A program made the position numbers and the translations under genes. 64,000 nucleotides of DNA from Mastigamoeba balamuthi (Eukaryota > Evosea > Mastigamoebida > Mastigamoebidae): assembly GCA_902651635.1 (NCBI GenBank), contig CACRSC010001920.1, positions 62,001 to 126,000 of the forward strand, written 5' to 3'. Under the pieces are notes generated by a model. It did not search any database, was not told where the DNA came from, and worked only from the letters and a program-made list of their open reading frames with translations. Shown here piece by piece: positions 13,401 through 23,691 of the stretch (position 1 is the first letter of the stretch; each line of letters begins with the position of its first letter).

Positions 13401-15215
13401 GGCGTCGAGCGCGCCGACGACGCTGTACGGAACGCGCCACGCCCGCAGCGTGCGGTCCTTGCTGCTAGTGATCAGCTCCCACCACGGGCGCTTGCACGTG
13501 GCCGAGGTGCTGGCGGCGCCCCCCGAGCCGCTGCCCGGCGTGGCGACGGCGTCGGGCGAGCGCCAGTCGATGGCGCAGATGTTGGACGTGTGGCCCTTGA
13601 ACGTGTGCACGGCCGACGTGAAGTCCGCCAGGCTCCAGATGCCGGCCGTCATGCTGCCCTGCGTCACGACCGCCACGCCGCTGCCGAACGGCTGGCGGCG
13701 GCGGATGCGGCCATCGCCCGCTCCGTCAGTGCAAATTTGAATTCCCAATTGGGTTTCCGCATTCGACGTCACCGCCGGAAGCGCCAGCGGGGGGGTGCGG
13801 GGTGGAATGTGCGGGCGAGAGCGGGCGGAGGTGTTCACCCGCACCCCGCACAGACGTCACGTGCGGCCCTGTGCGCCCCCCGCACACCGCACCGCCGCAC
13901 CGCCGCACCCCGCGTGCCAGCGCACCGCTGCGGGGCCCGCACGCCCGCACCCACCCGCACCCGCCCCGAGGGGGCCGGAGGGGGCGCCCAAAAGGAGAAC
14001 GCACAGTGAACCTCGCGCGGAGGACGGGCCCCGGCGTGCTGAGCGAGGCCACACACTCCTTGGGCTGCTCGGTGTTCCAGAAGCGGACCGCCTTCTCCTG
14101 GGAGCCCGTCAGCAGCAGGTTGTCGTGGCACGGCGACCAGTCCAGGCACGACACCTAAGGGGCCCCAAGCCAAGCCAAGCCAAGCCAGCACGCCGCGTTA
14201 GGTGACTGGCACCGTGGTGAGGAGGGGGACGCGGCACCTTGAACCTGTGCGCGGGGATGAAGCAGAGGTAGCGCTCGGTGCGCGTGTCCCACACCCTGAC
14301 CTCGCCGCTGTCGTTTGTCGAGGCGAAGACGTGCTGGTTCCGCTTGTTCCATTTGGCCATCACCGCGTGAACTGGGCAGGCGGGGGTGGGGGGGGAACCC
14401 AACGCACGGGTCAAGGCCAGGTGGAGGAGGAGCAACCAGCAGGCCGAGTGGGCAGGATGGGGCAGCGCACAGACACGCGGGGTGAGGGCCGAGCGGTTGG
14501 AGACGGGGTGGCGGAGGTCGCGCGTGTCCCAGAGCTGCACAGAGCTGCCCTGCCCGGCGGCCGTCAGCAGCAGCCGCTCGTCAAACGGGCTCCACGAGGG
14601 CTCCGCCACGCCGCCCGACGACACGGGCGCGAACGCCACGCCCAGCGTCCCTGCCCCGAGCCCAGCGGCCCCCGTCCCAGCGCCCACGCCGCCCGCCGCG
14701 GGCGCAGTGCCCGGCGACGACGAGGGCACCGAGGACGACGCCGACGACGACACGGAGCCCGAGACGCCGATGGGCGACGTCGAGCGCAGCGACGAGAGCG
14801 CCGACGAGGCCGAGGCGCCGCCGCAGAGAGCGCGGCCGAGGCACTGGCAGTCGGCGGCGGACCACAGCAGCACGGAGGGGCCGGCGGTGCCCGCGGTGCC
14901 CACGGCCAGCAGCCCCGGCCGCAGCGGGCTGAAGTCCAGCGGCGTCGAGTCCCGCGCGCGCAGGTTCCCGTTGCGCAGCGACCGCGCGCTGCCCTCGCAG
15001 GCGCCGTCGATCTCCACGACCTCCACGCCGCGCGAGCTGCGCAGTGCCAGCGGCGTGAGGTGGGTGGGCGCTGGGCAGGAAGGGAAGGCAGGACAGCCAA
15101 GAGGGAGAGAGAACCTCGCGAGAGCGAGAAGACGGGAGGAGGAGTCGACCGAGATGTTGCCGAACGACTTGTCGAAGACATAGGTCTCGCAGGGCGACGG
15201 GGAGACGTCCGCCAT
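10427..15215 (-). CDS. WDR59: WDR59-like GATOR2 subunit (WD40, RWD, C-terminal RING-type zinc domain)
   Basis: Homologue of WDR59/Sea3, a subunit of the GATOR2/SEACAT complex that relays amino-acid status to TORC1 at lysosome or vacuole membranes. Nine exons on the minus strand (15115-15215, 14477-15036, 14238-14371, 14005-14154, 13065-13691, 12449-12885, 12177-12389, 11995-12121, 10427-11914) join in phase to 1278 residues. They encode WD40 repeats (for example VSCLDWSPCHDNLLLTGS and EKAVRFWNTEQPKECV), an RWD domain (IAFPSLYPHGALPSFDF, exon 5), a helical region (GRQDLVKLWEIL; YQRLGDVQTLAVVSCV), a Pro/Ser/Gln-rich linker with a poly-Gln run, and the terminal Cys/His cluster CPICD, CPQCNE, CGHGGHSAHVLEWF, GCGCRC. 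The start MADVSPSPCETY at 15215 was preferred to the longer frame, which runs into the tRNA gene. The 313-nt fourth intron is unusually long and G/C-skewed. Confidence 0.9.
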
Positions 15216-15301
15216 CTCTGGCGCTCGAAGCGGGTGCGCGTTAACGCTGCCCAGCAAAAATATCGGAGAAGATACGGCCCAAGAGCAGGGGTAGAAAAGT
15301 T

Positions 15302-15374
15302 TGGAGGTTCGGGGCTTCGATCCCCGTGCCTCTCCCATGCCAAGGGAGTGCTCTACCAAGTGAGCTAAACCCCC
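15302..15374 (-). tRNA. tRNA-Ala, anticodon GGC
   Basis: Read on the minus strand the 73 bases fold as a full cloverleaf: acceptor GGGGGTT/AACCTCC, D stem GCTC/GAGC, anticodon stem CTCCC/GGGAG with loop TTGGCAT, T stem CGGGG/CCCCG with loop ATCGAAG, and discriminator A. Position G3 pairs with T70, the alanine identity pair. The internal promoter boxes (A: TAGCTCACTTGG; B: GGATCGAAGCC) are intact, and TTTT at 15296-15299 is a Pol III terminator. The T-arm motif resembles plant and protist nuclear tRNA-Ala. The anticodon is 15339-15341 (GGC, read G34 G35 C36) rather than the AGC expected in eukaryotes. No intron. Confidence 0.93.
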
Positions 15375-15863
15375 AATTCACGATATTATGTATCATTCAT
15401 GCTCTGGTCTTGCGATAACTGCTCCCATGCCTGTCATTCGATACCCATGCCTCTTCAAGGATAACGGGCTCAGGTTCCTCTTGTCCCTCGGAGGGTTCTC
15501 TAGTGCCAGTCTTGTGCCTATCTGTTAAACATCGAATGAGTGTTTAGTCTTTGGTGCAGGTTTGGCCAGTAGCGATGGTGTCATAGTCTTGATAGAGCGT
15601 GGACAACCAGCTGTTACGTCGACTCGCTGTGTTCGACAGATCCGGACCCTGCACCTGAGTGCGCTGCGAGCGAACGTGCAACGGCGAACGTCATGGTGGG
15701 TACAGTTACGTTCACGTGCACCTCGCTGAAAAAAGGACAGCATAAAATGATGGCTGGCGTGCCGGCACCCGTCATCACATCCTAAACACCTCCTCCAGCA
15801 GCAACCTGCTCGCTTCGGCACCGCCCAAGGCCACTCTACTCCACCCCACCCCCCTCGCGCAAC
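15375..15863. other. Intergenic region upstream of peroxiredoxin
   Basis: Nearly 490 bp with no supported gene. It must hold the peroxiredoxin promoter. The final 100 bases are C-rich leader. Confidence 0.5.
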
Positions 15864-16719
15864 ATGTCGAAGGTCTTCATCGGCCAGCCCGCCCCGCAGT
15901 TTGAGAAGGTGCGAACCCGCCGCAACAACGAGAACCAGCAGCACCCCCGCTGGGCGCCCTCCAATATTATGCCCGGCACTGAGCATTCGCTTGTATGGCA
16001 GGTCGCCGTCGTCAACGGCGAGTTCAAGACGGTCAAGCTGTCGGACTACAAGGGCAAGTACCTGATCCTGTTCTTCTACCCCCTGGGTACGCCTCCAGCC
16101 CCAGTGTGCCAGTGCGCAGAGCAGACCACTCAACTGCGTTCTTTTGCAGACTTCACGTTCGTGTGCCCCACGGAGATCATCGCCTTCAGCGAGCGCGCCG
16201 AGGAGTTCCGCAAGATCGGCTGCGAGGTGGTCGCTGCCTCGATCGACAGCCAGGTGAGCCCCCCGGCCTCCCGCGCTCCTGAGCTGGCTTTTCCTCACCG
16301 ACGCCCGAAACAACCAAAACCAACACGAATGCCTAACAAACGCGCACCCCACGCAGTTCTCGCACCTGGCGTGGATCAACACGCCGCGCAAGGAGGGCGG
16401 CCTGGGCAAGATGAACATCCCCATCATCTCGGACCTCGACAAGTCGCTGGCGCGCGACTACGGCGTGCTGATCACGTCGGGGGCCGACGCGGGCGTCGCG
16501 CTGCGCGGGCTCTTCGTCATCGACCCCGCGCAGAACGTGCGCCAGATCACCGTCAACGACCTGCCCGTCGGCCGCTCGGTCGACGAGGTCCTGAGGCTCG
16601 TCAAGGCCTTCCAGTTTGTCGAGAAGCACGGCGAGGTCTGCCCCGCCAACTGGAAGGAGGGCGCCGAGGCCATCAAGCCCACGGCCCAGGGCATCGCCCA
16701 GTACCTCGCCAAGCACTGA
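15864..16719 (+). CDS. Typical 2-Cys peroxiredoxin
   Basis: Thiol peroxidase of the Prx1/AhpC group, reducing hydrogen peroxide and organic peroxides in the cytosol with thioredoxin-type reductants. Four exons (15864-15908, 16002-16086, 16150-16253, 16357-16719) give 198 residues, the normal length. The peroxidatic Cys sits in DFTFVCPTE, the catalytic Thr is in the same motif, and the resolving Cys sits in HGEVCPANW. The protein starts [13 protein letters not shown] with no targeting sequence. It contains the GGLGKMNIP loop typical of peroxide-sensitive peroxiredoxins, but ends YLAKH without the usual C-terminal YF motif, so it may be more resistant to overoxidation (inference). All introns have GT-AG ends. 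Its promoter region is shared with no other protein gene; the nearest neighbour is the tRNA-Ala. Confidence 0.95.
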
Positions 16720-17107
16720 GCAGCAAAGCAAGGACGCACACGCGCGTGGCGCACCCCGCGCTGAGTGTTTGCCTGCCCGCACGGGCCACGCACGCACGCG
16801 GCAACTCAACAACAGAGTCAGTACAGTTTCGTGAACAACAAACAAACTGTTTCGCTTTGGTGCCGAGAAATCCACTCGTCGCTGCTTGCGCGGAGATCTG
16901 GCTGAGGGGCCGCACCCAGAGACCGCCTTGCCAGCAAGGAGACACCGGTGAGTGTGTAGCACCCCGCGGAGGGCGCGGCGCTTGGCTCCTGCTGCTGCGG
17001 GTGGGAGGCCGGAGGCTGTGTTTGGAGTAGATTCGCGTATCTTCTGACATCACCCACCACTCTGTCTTTTGTGCGGTGAAGTGTCGTCGCGTTCGATCCC
17101 CTCTCCG
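16720..17107. other. Intergenic region, peroxiredoxin to NAA15
   Basis: About 390 bp between two genes in the same direction. No gene, RNA or repeat seen. Confidence 0.5.
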
Positions 17108-20100
17108 ATGGCGTCCAAGGACCCTCAGCAGGTGCTGCCTCAGCGCGAGCAGAGCCTCTTCAAGTCAATCCTCGTCAGTCCCCCACGCCTCCCGCGCCCC
17201 GCCCGCCCCGCTGCTGCGCCCCCTCGTCCGCCAGAGAGAACAAAGAGAGAGGGGAGGAGGGGGACGTCTCTTTGGAAAACGACTCAAACACGCAGCTGGC
17301 GGGCAGAAACACTACGAGGCCAAGGCGTACAAGAAGGCGCTGACGGCGGCGGACGAGATCCTGGAGCACTTCCCGCACAACGGGGAGACGCTGGCGATGA
17401 AGGGGCTCGTGCAGAGCGGCATGCCCAACGCCAACAAGAAGGCCGCGCTCGACCTCATCAAGGAGGGCGTCCGCCGCAACCTCTTCAGCTGCACCACGTG
17501 GCACGTCCTCGGCCTCTACCACCGCGCCGACCGCAACTACGCCGAGGCTGTCCGCTCCTCCCTCTTCCCCCCTCGCTCCTGTGGTCCTCCTCCCTCCTGT
17601 GCTGACAGTCCGTGTGTGTTGTGTGTACGTGTGTCTCTCTTCCCGCTGTTTCCCTGCATTCTGTTGTTGTCCCTGGTGTTCCTGGATTCTCTGCCCCCGC
17701 TGTCACTGCGTGTCTCTCTCTCCGTGCCCGTGCTATTCCTGCGTGCTTCTCTGTTGTCTCTGTGTACGTGTGTGTATGTCTTCGCGCTTGCTTCCTTGCA
17801 ATATGTGTTCTCCCCGTTCCCCACGTATCCTCTGCCCCGCCGTCTCTCCGTGCCCGTGCTCTCCCCTGCGTCTCTGTTGTCTCGTGTGTGTGTATGTGCC
17901 TCTCTCTTCGGCTGCTTCCTTGCAATATGTGGTTTCCTTGCTCTCCCGTGTCCTCTGTCTCTATGCGCCTGTGCTCTGTTGCCTCTGCGCAGGTCAAGTG
18001 CTACAAGAGTGCGCTCAAGTGGGACAAGGACAACACGCAGATAATGCGCGACCTCGCCAGCATGCAGGTCCACATCCGCGACTACGAGGGCTTCTTTGTG
18101 CGTCTCCCCCCCTTGCCGCTCGCCCCCCTGCGCCAGGGGCTCTCCCTCTGCGGCGCTCACGCGGCACCCGCAGGAGACGCGCAGGCAGCTGCTGCTGAGC
18201 AAGGGGCAGCCCTCCAACTTTGTGGCGCTGGCGCTGGCGTCGCACCTGCGCAGCGGGGCCGCGGCCGCGCTGGCGGTGCTGGACAAGTACTTTGAGGCGT
18301 CGCCCAACGCGCCCGATGGCCCCAACATGGAGTACAGCGAGCTGGTGCTCTACCGCCTGGCGCTCTACGAGGAGCTCGCGGGCAGCGAGCCCGAGCCCCA
18401 GAGCACCAAGACGTACGCCAGGGCCCTCGCGTACCTCGAGGAGCAGCAGGCGCACATCCTCGACAAGATGGCCGTCAGGGAGAAGCGCGCGCTGCTGCAG
18501 CTGCGCTCGGGCAGCCTCGCGCTGGCGCAGCAGTCGTACCGCGCGCTGCTGGACCTCAACTCGGAGAACAGCGAGTACTACCGCGGCCTCCAGGAGGCGA
18601 TGGGCGTCACCGGCGCGGAGGCCGCGCCCGCCCTCTCGCTCTACGCCGAGCTCGAGGCCAAGTACCCGCGCAGCAACCTCTGCAGCGCCATGCGCCTGCG
18701 CGCTCTGCCCGCCGGCGCCGACTTTGACGCGGCGCTCGACGCGTACCTGCAGAAGGCGCTGCGCAAGGGCGTCCCCTCGCTCTTCCAGCTGCTGCGCTGG
18801 GTCTACGACGACCCCGCGCGCACCGCCTCGCTCGGCGCGCTGCTCTCGCGCCACCTCGAGTCGCTGGCCGCCTCGGGCGTCTTCGCCGGTGTCTCTGACA
18901 ACTCGCCGCTCGGTACAATTGACTTTTGCCCCCCCCCCCCCCATTCCCCGCATTTCCTGCTTTGCTTTGTCCGGCAGCACAAAGAGCTCAGCAGCCGAAC
19001 TCCCTCCCTCCTCGCAGAGCCACCGACGACGTACCTGTGGACGATGAACATGCAGGCGCAGCACCTGGCGCACACCGGCGAGTGCGCGCGGGCGCTGGAG
19101 GTCATCGAGCGCGCGATTGCGCACACGCCGACGGCCGTCGACCTGTACGCGACCAAGGGCCGCATCCTCAAGCGCGCGGGCGACCTGCGCGGCGCCGCCG
19201 ACGCCGTGGAGCTCGCGCGGTCGCTGGACCAGGCCGACCGCTTCCTCAACACGCTGTCGACGCGCTACCACCTGCGCGCGGGCCGCGCCGAGCGCGGCAT
19301 GTACACGATCAGCCCGTTCACCAAGGACTCGCCCGACGTGCTGACGGGCATGAGCGACATACAGTGCTCGTGGTTCGAGCACGAGCTCGCGCTCTGCAGG
19401 CTCAGGCGCGGCGAGGTCGGCGCCGCCCTCCACACGCTGGCCGCCACCGCCAAGCACTTTGCCGACTTCCGCGAGGACCAGTTCGACTTCCACTACGTAC
19501 GCCGCCCGTAGCACAGCGCCCGCCCCTCCCTCCCTCGGTCGCTCAACGACAGGCGGCGCGGGCAGTACGGGCCGTTCAGGCGCGGCACGCTGCGCGACTA
19601 CATGGCGATGCTGAGGGCCGCGAGCACGCTGGACAGGCACCCGTACTACCTGCGCTCGGCCGTGACGGCCGCGCGGGCGTGGCTCCGCTTCGCCGAGGAC
19701 CCCGACGCCGCGATCGCGACGGCGCGCAACCCGCCGTCCCAGCCCCTGCCCCCCGACGTGGCGGCCGCCGCGGCTGAGGACGAGCGGCAGAAGGAGAAGG
19801 AGCGGCAGAAGAAGTCCAAGCAGGCCAAGGAGGAGGGCTCCGAGTCGAAGAAGCCCGACGCGGACCCGCAGGGCCTGGAGCTGATGGAGCGGACGCGTGC
19901 GGACCCCCTGGGGGAAGCGGCGAGGGCGCTGGCGCCGCTGCTGGAGGCTGCGGGGCCCGCGCAGCCGGCGCCGTGGGCGGCGTGCCCGTGGGCGGCGAAG
20001 CTCGAGGCCGACCTGCACTTTGTGGCGTGCGACGTGCACACGCGCCGCGGCAAGCGCCTGCTGGCGCTGCGCGAGCTCCGCCGCGCCGTGCGCGCGCTGG

Positions 20101-20597
20101 GAGACCGCGCGGCCGACGACGCCCGCGTGTACGAGCGCGCGGCCGCCATCTGGGGCGGCGAGCAGGCGCAGTCGAGCGCACCGGCTGTCGCGGCGGCGCT
20201 GCAGGCGGAGCGCGAGGACCTGGCGAAGGCCGTGCCTGCGGTGCTGCAGGCGCCGGCAGAGTACGCGGCGGCGCACGCGGGGTCTGTGCGCCATGCGGTC
20301 GCGGCGGCGCGGGCGCTGGTCGCGGCGCGTAGGGGCGACGCGGGGGCGCTGGCCGAGGCCGCGGTGCTCGTGACGGGCGCGCAGGACCCGGCGTGCGCAG
20401 AGGGCGCGGGGGCCAACACGCTGGCGCTGCCGCACTACGTCGAGGCTCTGGCGGAGCTGCGCGGACCGCTGCACGCGGGCGAGGCTGCGTGCGAGGCGTA
20501 CCGCGAGCGCTGCGCGAGGCTCTTCCCGCGCGCCAACGCGTTTGAGAGCGCCGTGTCGTCGGCCGACGCTGGCGCTGCTGCGGCTGCGTCCCGCTGA
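17108..20597 (+). CDS. NAA15: NatA N-terminal acetyltransferase auxiliary subunit (NAA15/Nat1)
   Basis: Auxiliary, ribosome-anchoring subunit of NatA, which acetylates the N-termini of nascent proteins together with NAA10 (not in this window). Exons 17108-17173, 17307-17549, 17993-18097, 18174-18912, 19018-19496 and 19566-20597 give 887 residues, close to the usual 860-870. The product is all-helical TPR repeats: it begins [19 protein letters not shown], continues [18 protein letters not shown] and [19 protein letters not shown], includes [16 protein letters not shown], and later has [15 protein letters not shown] and FTKDSP. A Lys/Glu-rich charged linker (around residues 610-640) fits the known basic region. 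The last intron may end at 19553 instead of 19565, as both keep the frame and the choice adds four residues. The second intron (17550-17992) is a long pyrimidine-rich minisatellite. Confidence 0.92.
17550..17992 (+). repeat. Pyrimidine-rich minisatellite filling an NAA15 intron
   Basis: The 443-nt intron is almost wholly C/T/G on the coding strand. It repeats a unit of roughly 130 nt with the landmarks CCGTGCCCGTGCT, TCTCTGTTGTCTC, GTGTGTGTATGT and GCTTCCTTGCAATATGTG, in two clear copies (about 17735-17815 and 17850-17935) and a degraded one before. Its donor is GTCCGC and its acceptor CTCTGCGCAG. Confidence 0.65.
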
Positions 20598-21336
20598 GGG
20601 GCCCTCCCTCCCATGCTGTTGCCTCTGGCCGAGTGGCTGCCGGCCGCCGCCAGTCTTGCCCCGAGCACAAGCACAAGCACAAGCACACCCACCACAATTG
20701 CTGTTCTCACGCCCACCTGGCTTCTCTGATTGAGGGAGCAATCCCAGCCCTCCACCCGCTCGAGAGGCTACGGTCCTTGTTCTCAAGGTAGAGAACAAGA
20801 CCGCCGACCTTGTTCTCTACCTTTCTCTTGAGGCCGCCGACCTTGTTCTAGGCTACTGTACTTCACGAAGCTGCTCATGGGCATGTACAGCTCGCGGTTC
20901 AGCAAATGCAGAACCGGCGTGACCAGGAGCTCGCGTGGCGGCGTGCTGTCCTGCATGCCACTGATGTCCTTGAGGCCTGACACTGATGACGAGGACTCTG
21001 ATGCCGAAGAACAGCCCTCCGACTCCGACGACCCCGCTGGACAGCGTAGCTTCTCATTCGCTTGATTAAGTGCAGTCCCAGACACTCGGAGTTCAGGCAC
21101 ATCAGCTTCTGGGGGCAGTCCTCGGCCGCCATCAGGATCTCGTCGCGGTGCGAGGAGCGCACCCATCGCAGTCGCAGCAACCCTCGGAAAAGCGGGTGCA
21201 GTCGTGTTTGCGAGAAAAGGGAGAGAAAGAGATGTGGATTTGTTGATGGTCTTTATTTCAAGAAGCTATTAGCAGTTGCTCAATGCTGGAGCTATGATGT
21301 GCCCATGGATCAGGCAGAATTGGCCCCCATCATCAC
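20598..21336. other. Intergenic region with switch-like hairpins and an unassigned minus-strand frame
   Basis: Convergent intergenic region between NAA15 and secreted paralogue 3. The minus-strand frame from about 21190 to 20860 is open in two alternating phases (for example HRDEILMAAEDCPQKLMC, then RELYMPMSSFVKYSS), with acidic Ser/Glu-rich text between. It may be the remnant of a gene, but no family is recognised. AATAAA on the minus strand at 21252-21257 belongs to the secreted gene. Confidence 0.3.
20776..20849. other. Two mutually exclusive hairpins
   Basis: CTTGTTCTC (20776-20784) pairs with GAGAACAAG (20791-20799). Alternatively AAGGTAGAGAACAAG (20785-20799) pairs perfectly over 15 bp with CTTGTTCTCTACCTT (20809-20823). 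A 16-nt direct repeat CCGCCGACCTTGTTCT recurs at 20801-20816 and 20834-20849. The arms share the middle segment, so only one hairpin can form at a time. It lies about 180 bp past the NAA15 stop. Confidence 0.5.
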
Positions 21337-22500
21337 TCAGTACTGAACGCCAGAGTTCTGGAAGAGGAAGTTGCCCTGGCCCTCGACCCACAGAGTCTTG
21401 TGGTTGAGGGTGCAGAACCCGGTGGCCTCGAGCTTGGTGCCCACGGGCATCGCGATGTCCAGCCCCCACCTCTCGTACGGCAGGTCCTCGGGTCTGTCGT
21501 ACCCGTGTCCGTAGCGCCCCAGGACGACCTGCATCTCCTGCGTCACCGGCGACTTCCACTCGCCCCCGAAGCTGTCGACGAACGAGAAGTGGGCGAAGCA
21601 CTTGAGGCCAGTCGCGGGGCGGATGGGGCTCAGCGGCAGCGCCTTGGACCTGAACGTCAGGTAGGCAGTGCCGCGGACCGCCTCGGTGACCACGTTCTTG
21701 CTCAGGAAGCGGTTGGCTGCCACCTGGACGAGCTCGGCGACGGGCTCGTGGTCGTAGTTGTGGCGCGCGCCGCTGTTCCAGACGCGCCTGCCGGCGTACT
21801 CGCAGTAGGACGTGGCCTCGAGCACAGTGCCGTCCTCAGGGAACGCGATGTCGAGAGCATACATGTCGTGCACCATGCCGTTCCAGCGGGTCCACGTGGC
21901 CTGGTACGTCAGCTCGGCGGCGCGGGGCGAGGTCCAGGGGTCGCCGTGCTTGGCCAGGAAGGCGTACCACGCGAAGCACCGCAGCCCGGGGATGGGCTTG
22001 GGGCCCTCGTAGGGCATCAGGACAGCGTCGACGGTGTAGTGCGCCCGCGTGGTGCCCAGCGTGAGGGTGTCGGCGAGGGTCCCGGTGTAGCCGTCAGCGA
22101 CGAGGACGTCGAAGCGCGGGCGGGTTGCGGGCTCGAAGGCGCCGTTGCCCTGGCCCTCGGGGTACAGCCTCTGGCCGTCGACGATGCAGTACGCGACGAA
22201 CTCGAGGACGCTGGTGCCGGTGGGCATCGTCAGGTTGGTCGTCCACGCCGTGCCCGTGGGCTGGTGCATCTCCTGGGTCTGGACGTTGGTCCACTGGGCA
22301 CCGAAGTTGTCGACGACCGAGTACATGACGAAGCACTGCGTGACGTTGGAGTTGTCGCAGCACGTGTACACCTCAGGCGTGGCGAAGCGCTCCGCCGTGC
22401 GGGTGACCTGGCCGCGGCCCGGGGTCTGCGAGACCACGAGCGCGCTGGCCATCGCTGCAAGCGTCGCGATGAGTGCGGCGGTGGCTGCTGCCTTACCCAT
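21337..22500 (-). CDS. Secreted protein with three CBM-like repeats, paralogue 3
   Basis: Intronless, 387 residues, opposite orientation to and 12 kb from paralogues 1 and 2. The signal peptide MGKAAATAALIATLAAMASA and the three Cys/Trp/GQGN repeats are conserved, including YCIVDGQ, YCEYAGRRVWNSGA and FCTLNHKTLWVEGQGN. The central and last repeats are nearly identical to the other copies, and differences cluster in the first repeat and around the junction of repeats 1 and 2 (TGTLADTLTLGTTRAHY). Uniform length and intact frames in all three copies indicate selection for function. Predicted extracellular, probably glycan-binding. A minus-strand AATAAA lies about 80 bp downstream. Confidence 0.8.
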   Translation of the reverse strand: MGKAAATAALIATLAAMASALVVSQTPGRGQVTRTAERFATPEVYTCCDNSNVTQCFVMYSVVDNFGAQWTNVQTQEMHQPTGTAWTTNLTMPTGTSVLEFVAYCIVDGQRLYPEGQGNGAFEPATRPRFDVLVADGYTGTLADTLTLGTTRAHYTVDAVLMPYEGPKPIPGLRCFAWYAFLAKHGDPWTSPRAAELTYQATWTRWNGMVHDMYALDIAFPEDGTVLEATSYCEYAGRRVWNSGARHNYDHEPVAELVQVAANRFLSKNVVTEAVRGTAYLTFRSKALPLSPIRPATGLKCFAHFSFVDSFGGEWKSPVTQEMQVVLGRYGHGYDRPEDLPYERWGLDIAMPVGTKLEATGFCTLNHKTLWVEGQGNFLFQNSGVQY

Positions 22501-22541
22501 GTTGGGTTTGTCGGGCTTCTGTGGGTGCGGCTTGCTTGCTG

Positions 22542-22655
22542 GTAGTGATGAAAAGTGAGAGAATCAGGACGGCTATCTGCGAGAGGTCAATCGCCCGCCT
22601 ACCGTTGACGTCATTCTCATCTTGGAAGTTTCCCGTCTTCGTTGCGCTTTTCTCG
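22542..22655 (-). promoter_or_regulatory. Conserved upstream element with palindromic CRE, gene copy 3
   Basis: TGACGTCA at 22606-22613, 106 bases before the ATG, in the block conserved with the other two copies, including GGAAACTTCC or GGAAGTTTCC, the CGATTGACCTCTCGC core and CTCTCACTTTTCATCA. Confidence 0.6.
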
Positions 22656-23691
22656 TCGTTTTCTCCACCGCTTGTGGCTTCCGCGAGCTCAGTGCTGCCT
22701 GCGCCGTCAGTGCAACGTGGGGGCCCTGAAGGGTACTCCCCAGTGCAGTCCCCTTGCGAGATCGCGAAAAACGCCGCATCTCGAAGTGCCTGTCGGGCCG
22801 CGCTCATTCACATACATTTCTTGCTCTGTTGCGTCATCTTTTTTTGCCTTCGGTGCTTTCCGCGTTTCGTGAACAACGAACGATGTGCTGGCCACGGGCG
22901 GTGCCCTAAAGCCGCAGCCCCGGCAGGTGCTTCGAGTGCTAGGAGTGAGGGTTGTCACGAGACAGCGCCTGCTTGAGGGGTCTGAACCTCCTGATGGCGC
23001 AGGAACGTCAGTCAAGACGAGCCATGGACTGGGTGAAAGTAAGGAAATTTCTCATTGCAACTGGAGTTATCCACCTCACCGGTTGTTGTTCTACTGCCTC
23101 TGTCACGGCACGCTGTTGTGAAAGCGAGTGCGAACGTGAATTCTGTGAAAGGCACCTAATCTCAATAATTCTGTGTTGAGAACTTACCTTCGTATGACCC
23201 GTCTTGTCAGTGTGCCGCCTCAGAAGATGGAATCGACATACTAAGTGTGTATGCAAAGGAACTGGTGGAATTTCAAACTGAGCCTGCAGTCTGCAACGCC
23301 GACCTTTGGTGCAGCGCGGCCTCAGATTGACGGACCTACACTGTCTCGATCTGGTCGAATTCAGGGCAATGGCAAGTGCCCCACATGTTTGGCACTGTTC
23401 TGCATTCTTACCTCTAGGCCTGAGAACGCTGGCGGAGGGCCTTGCGGAGCGCGGACTCCGCAGGTTCGTGGATGAGTGGACTCAACAGATCCACTGCAAT
23501 TTTCCGGTCCCGATCAATGAAAAAGTGCAGCCACAGTTTTTCTGAGAAAGACACGCTGGACTATGACGCGGGTTTCTGTCACACCGCGGGAGGAAATTTC
23601 TGGGAAAATGGGTAGGGAACTGCCCGAGAGGTCGCCACAAATTGTTCACCGCGCCAGCAACCATCGCCTGCCCCTCCCCAAGAAGCAGTGC
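22656..23691. other. Intergenic region between divergent genes
   Basis: About 1 kb. A 79-codon plus-strand frame at 23306-23545 (LTDLHCLDLVEF; RFVDEWTQQIHC) has protein-like composition but no recognised family and no clear start, so it is noted only. The rest shows nothing. Confidence 0.3.

Noticed and set aside
13692-14004. Separate small gene in the 313-bp GC-rich stretch inside WDR59
   Set aside because: Removing it as an intron joins two WD40 segments exactly in phase (RARFT to PFGSGV), as in the family. The stretch itself has no motif.
15216-15359. N-terminal extension of WDR59 to a Met at 15359
   Set aside because: The extension would translate the tRNA-Ala gene. MADVSPSP at 15215 is a natural start.
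18015-20798. 927-codon open frame on the minus strand
   Set aside because: It is antisense to NAA15 exons, Arg/Ala/Gly/Leu-rich with no domain. Open antisense frames are expected in such GC-rich coding DNA.
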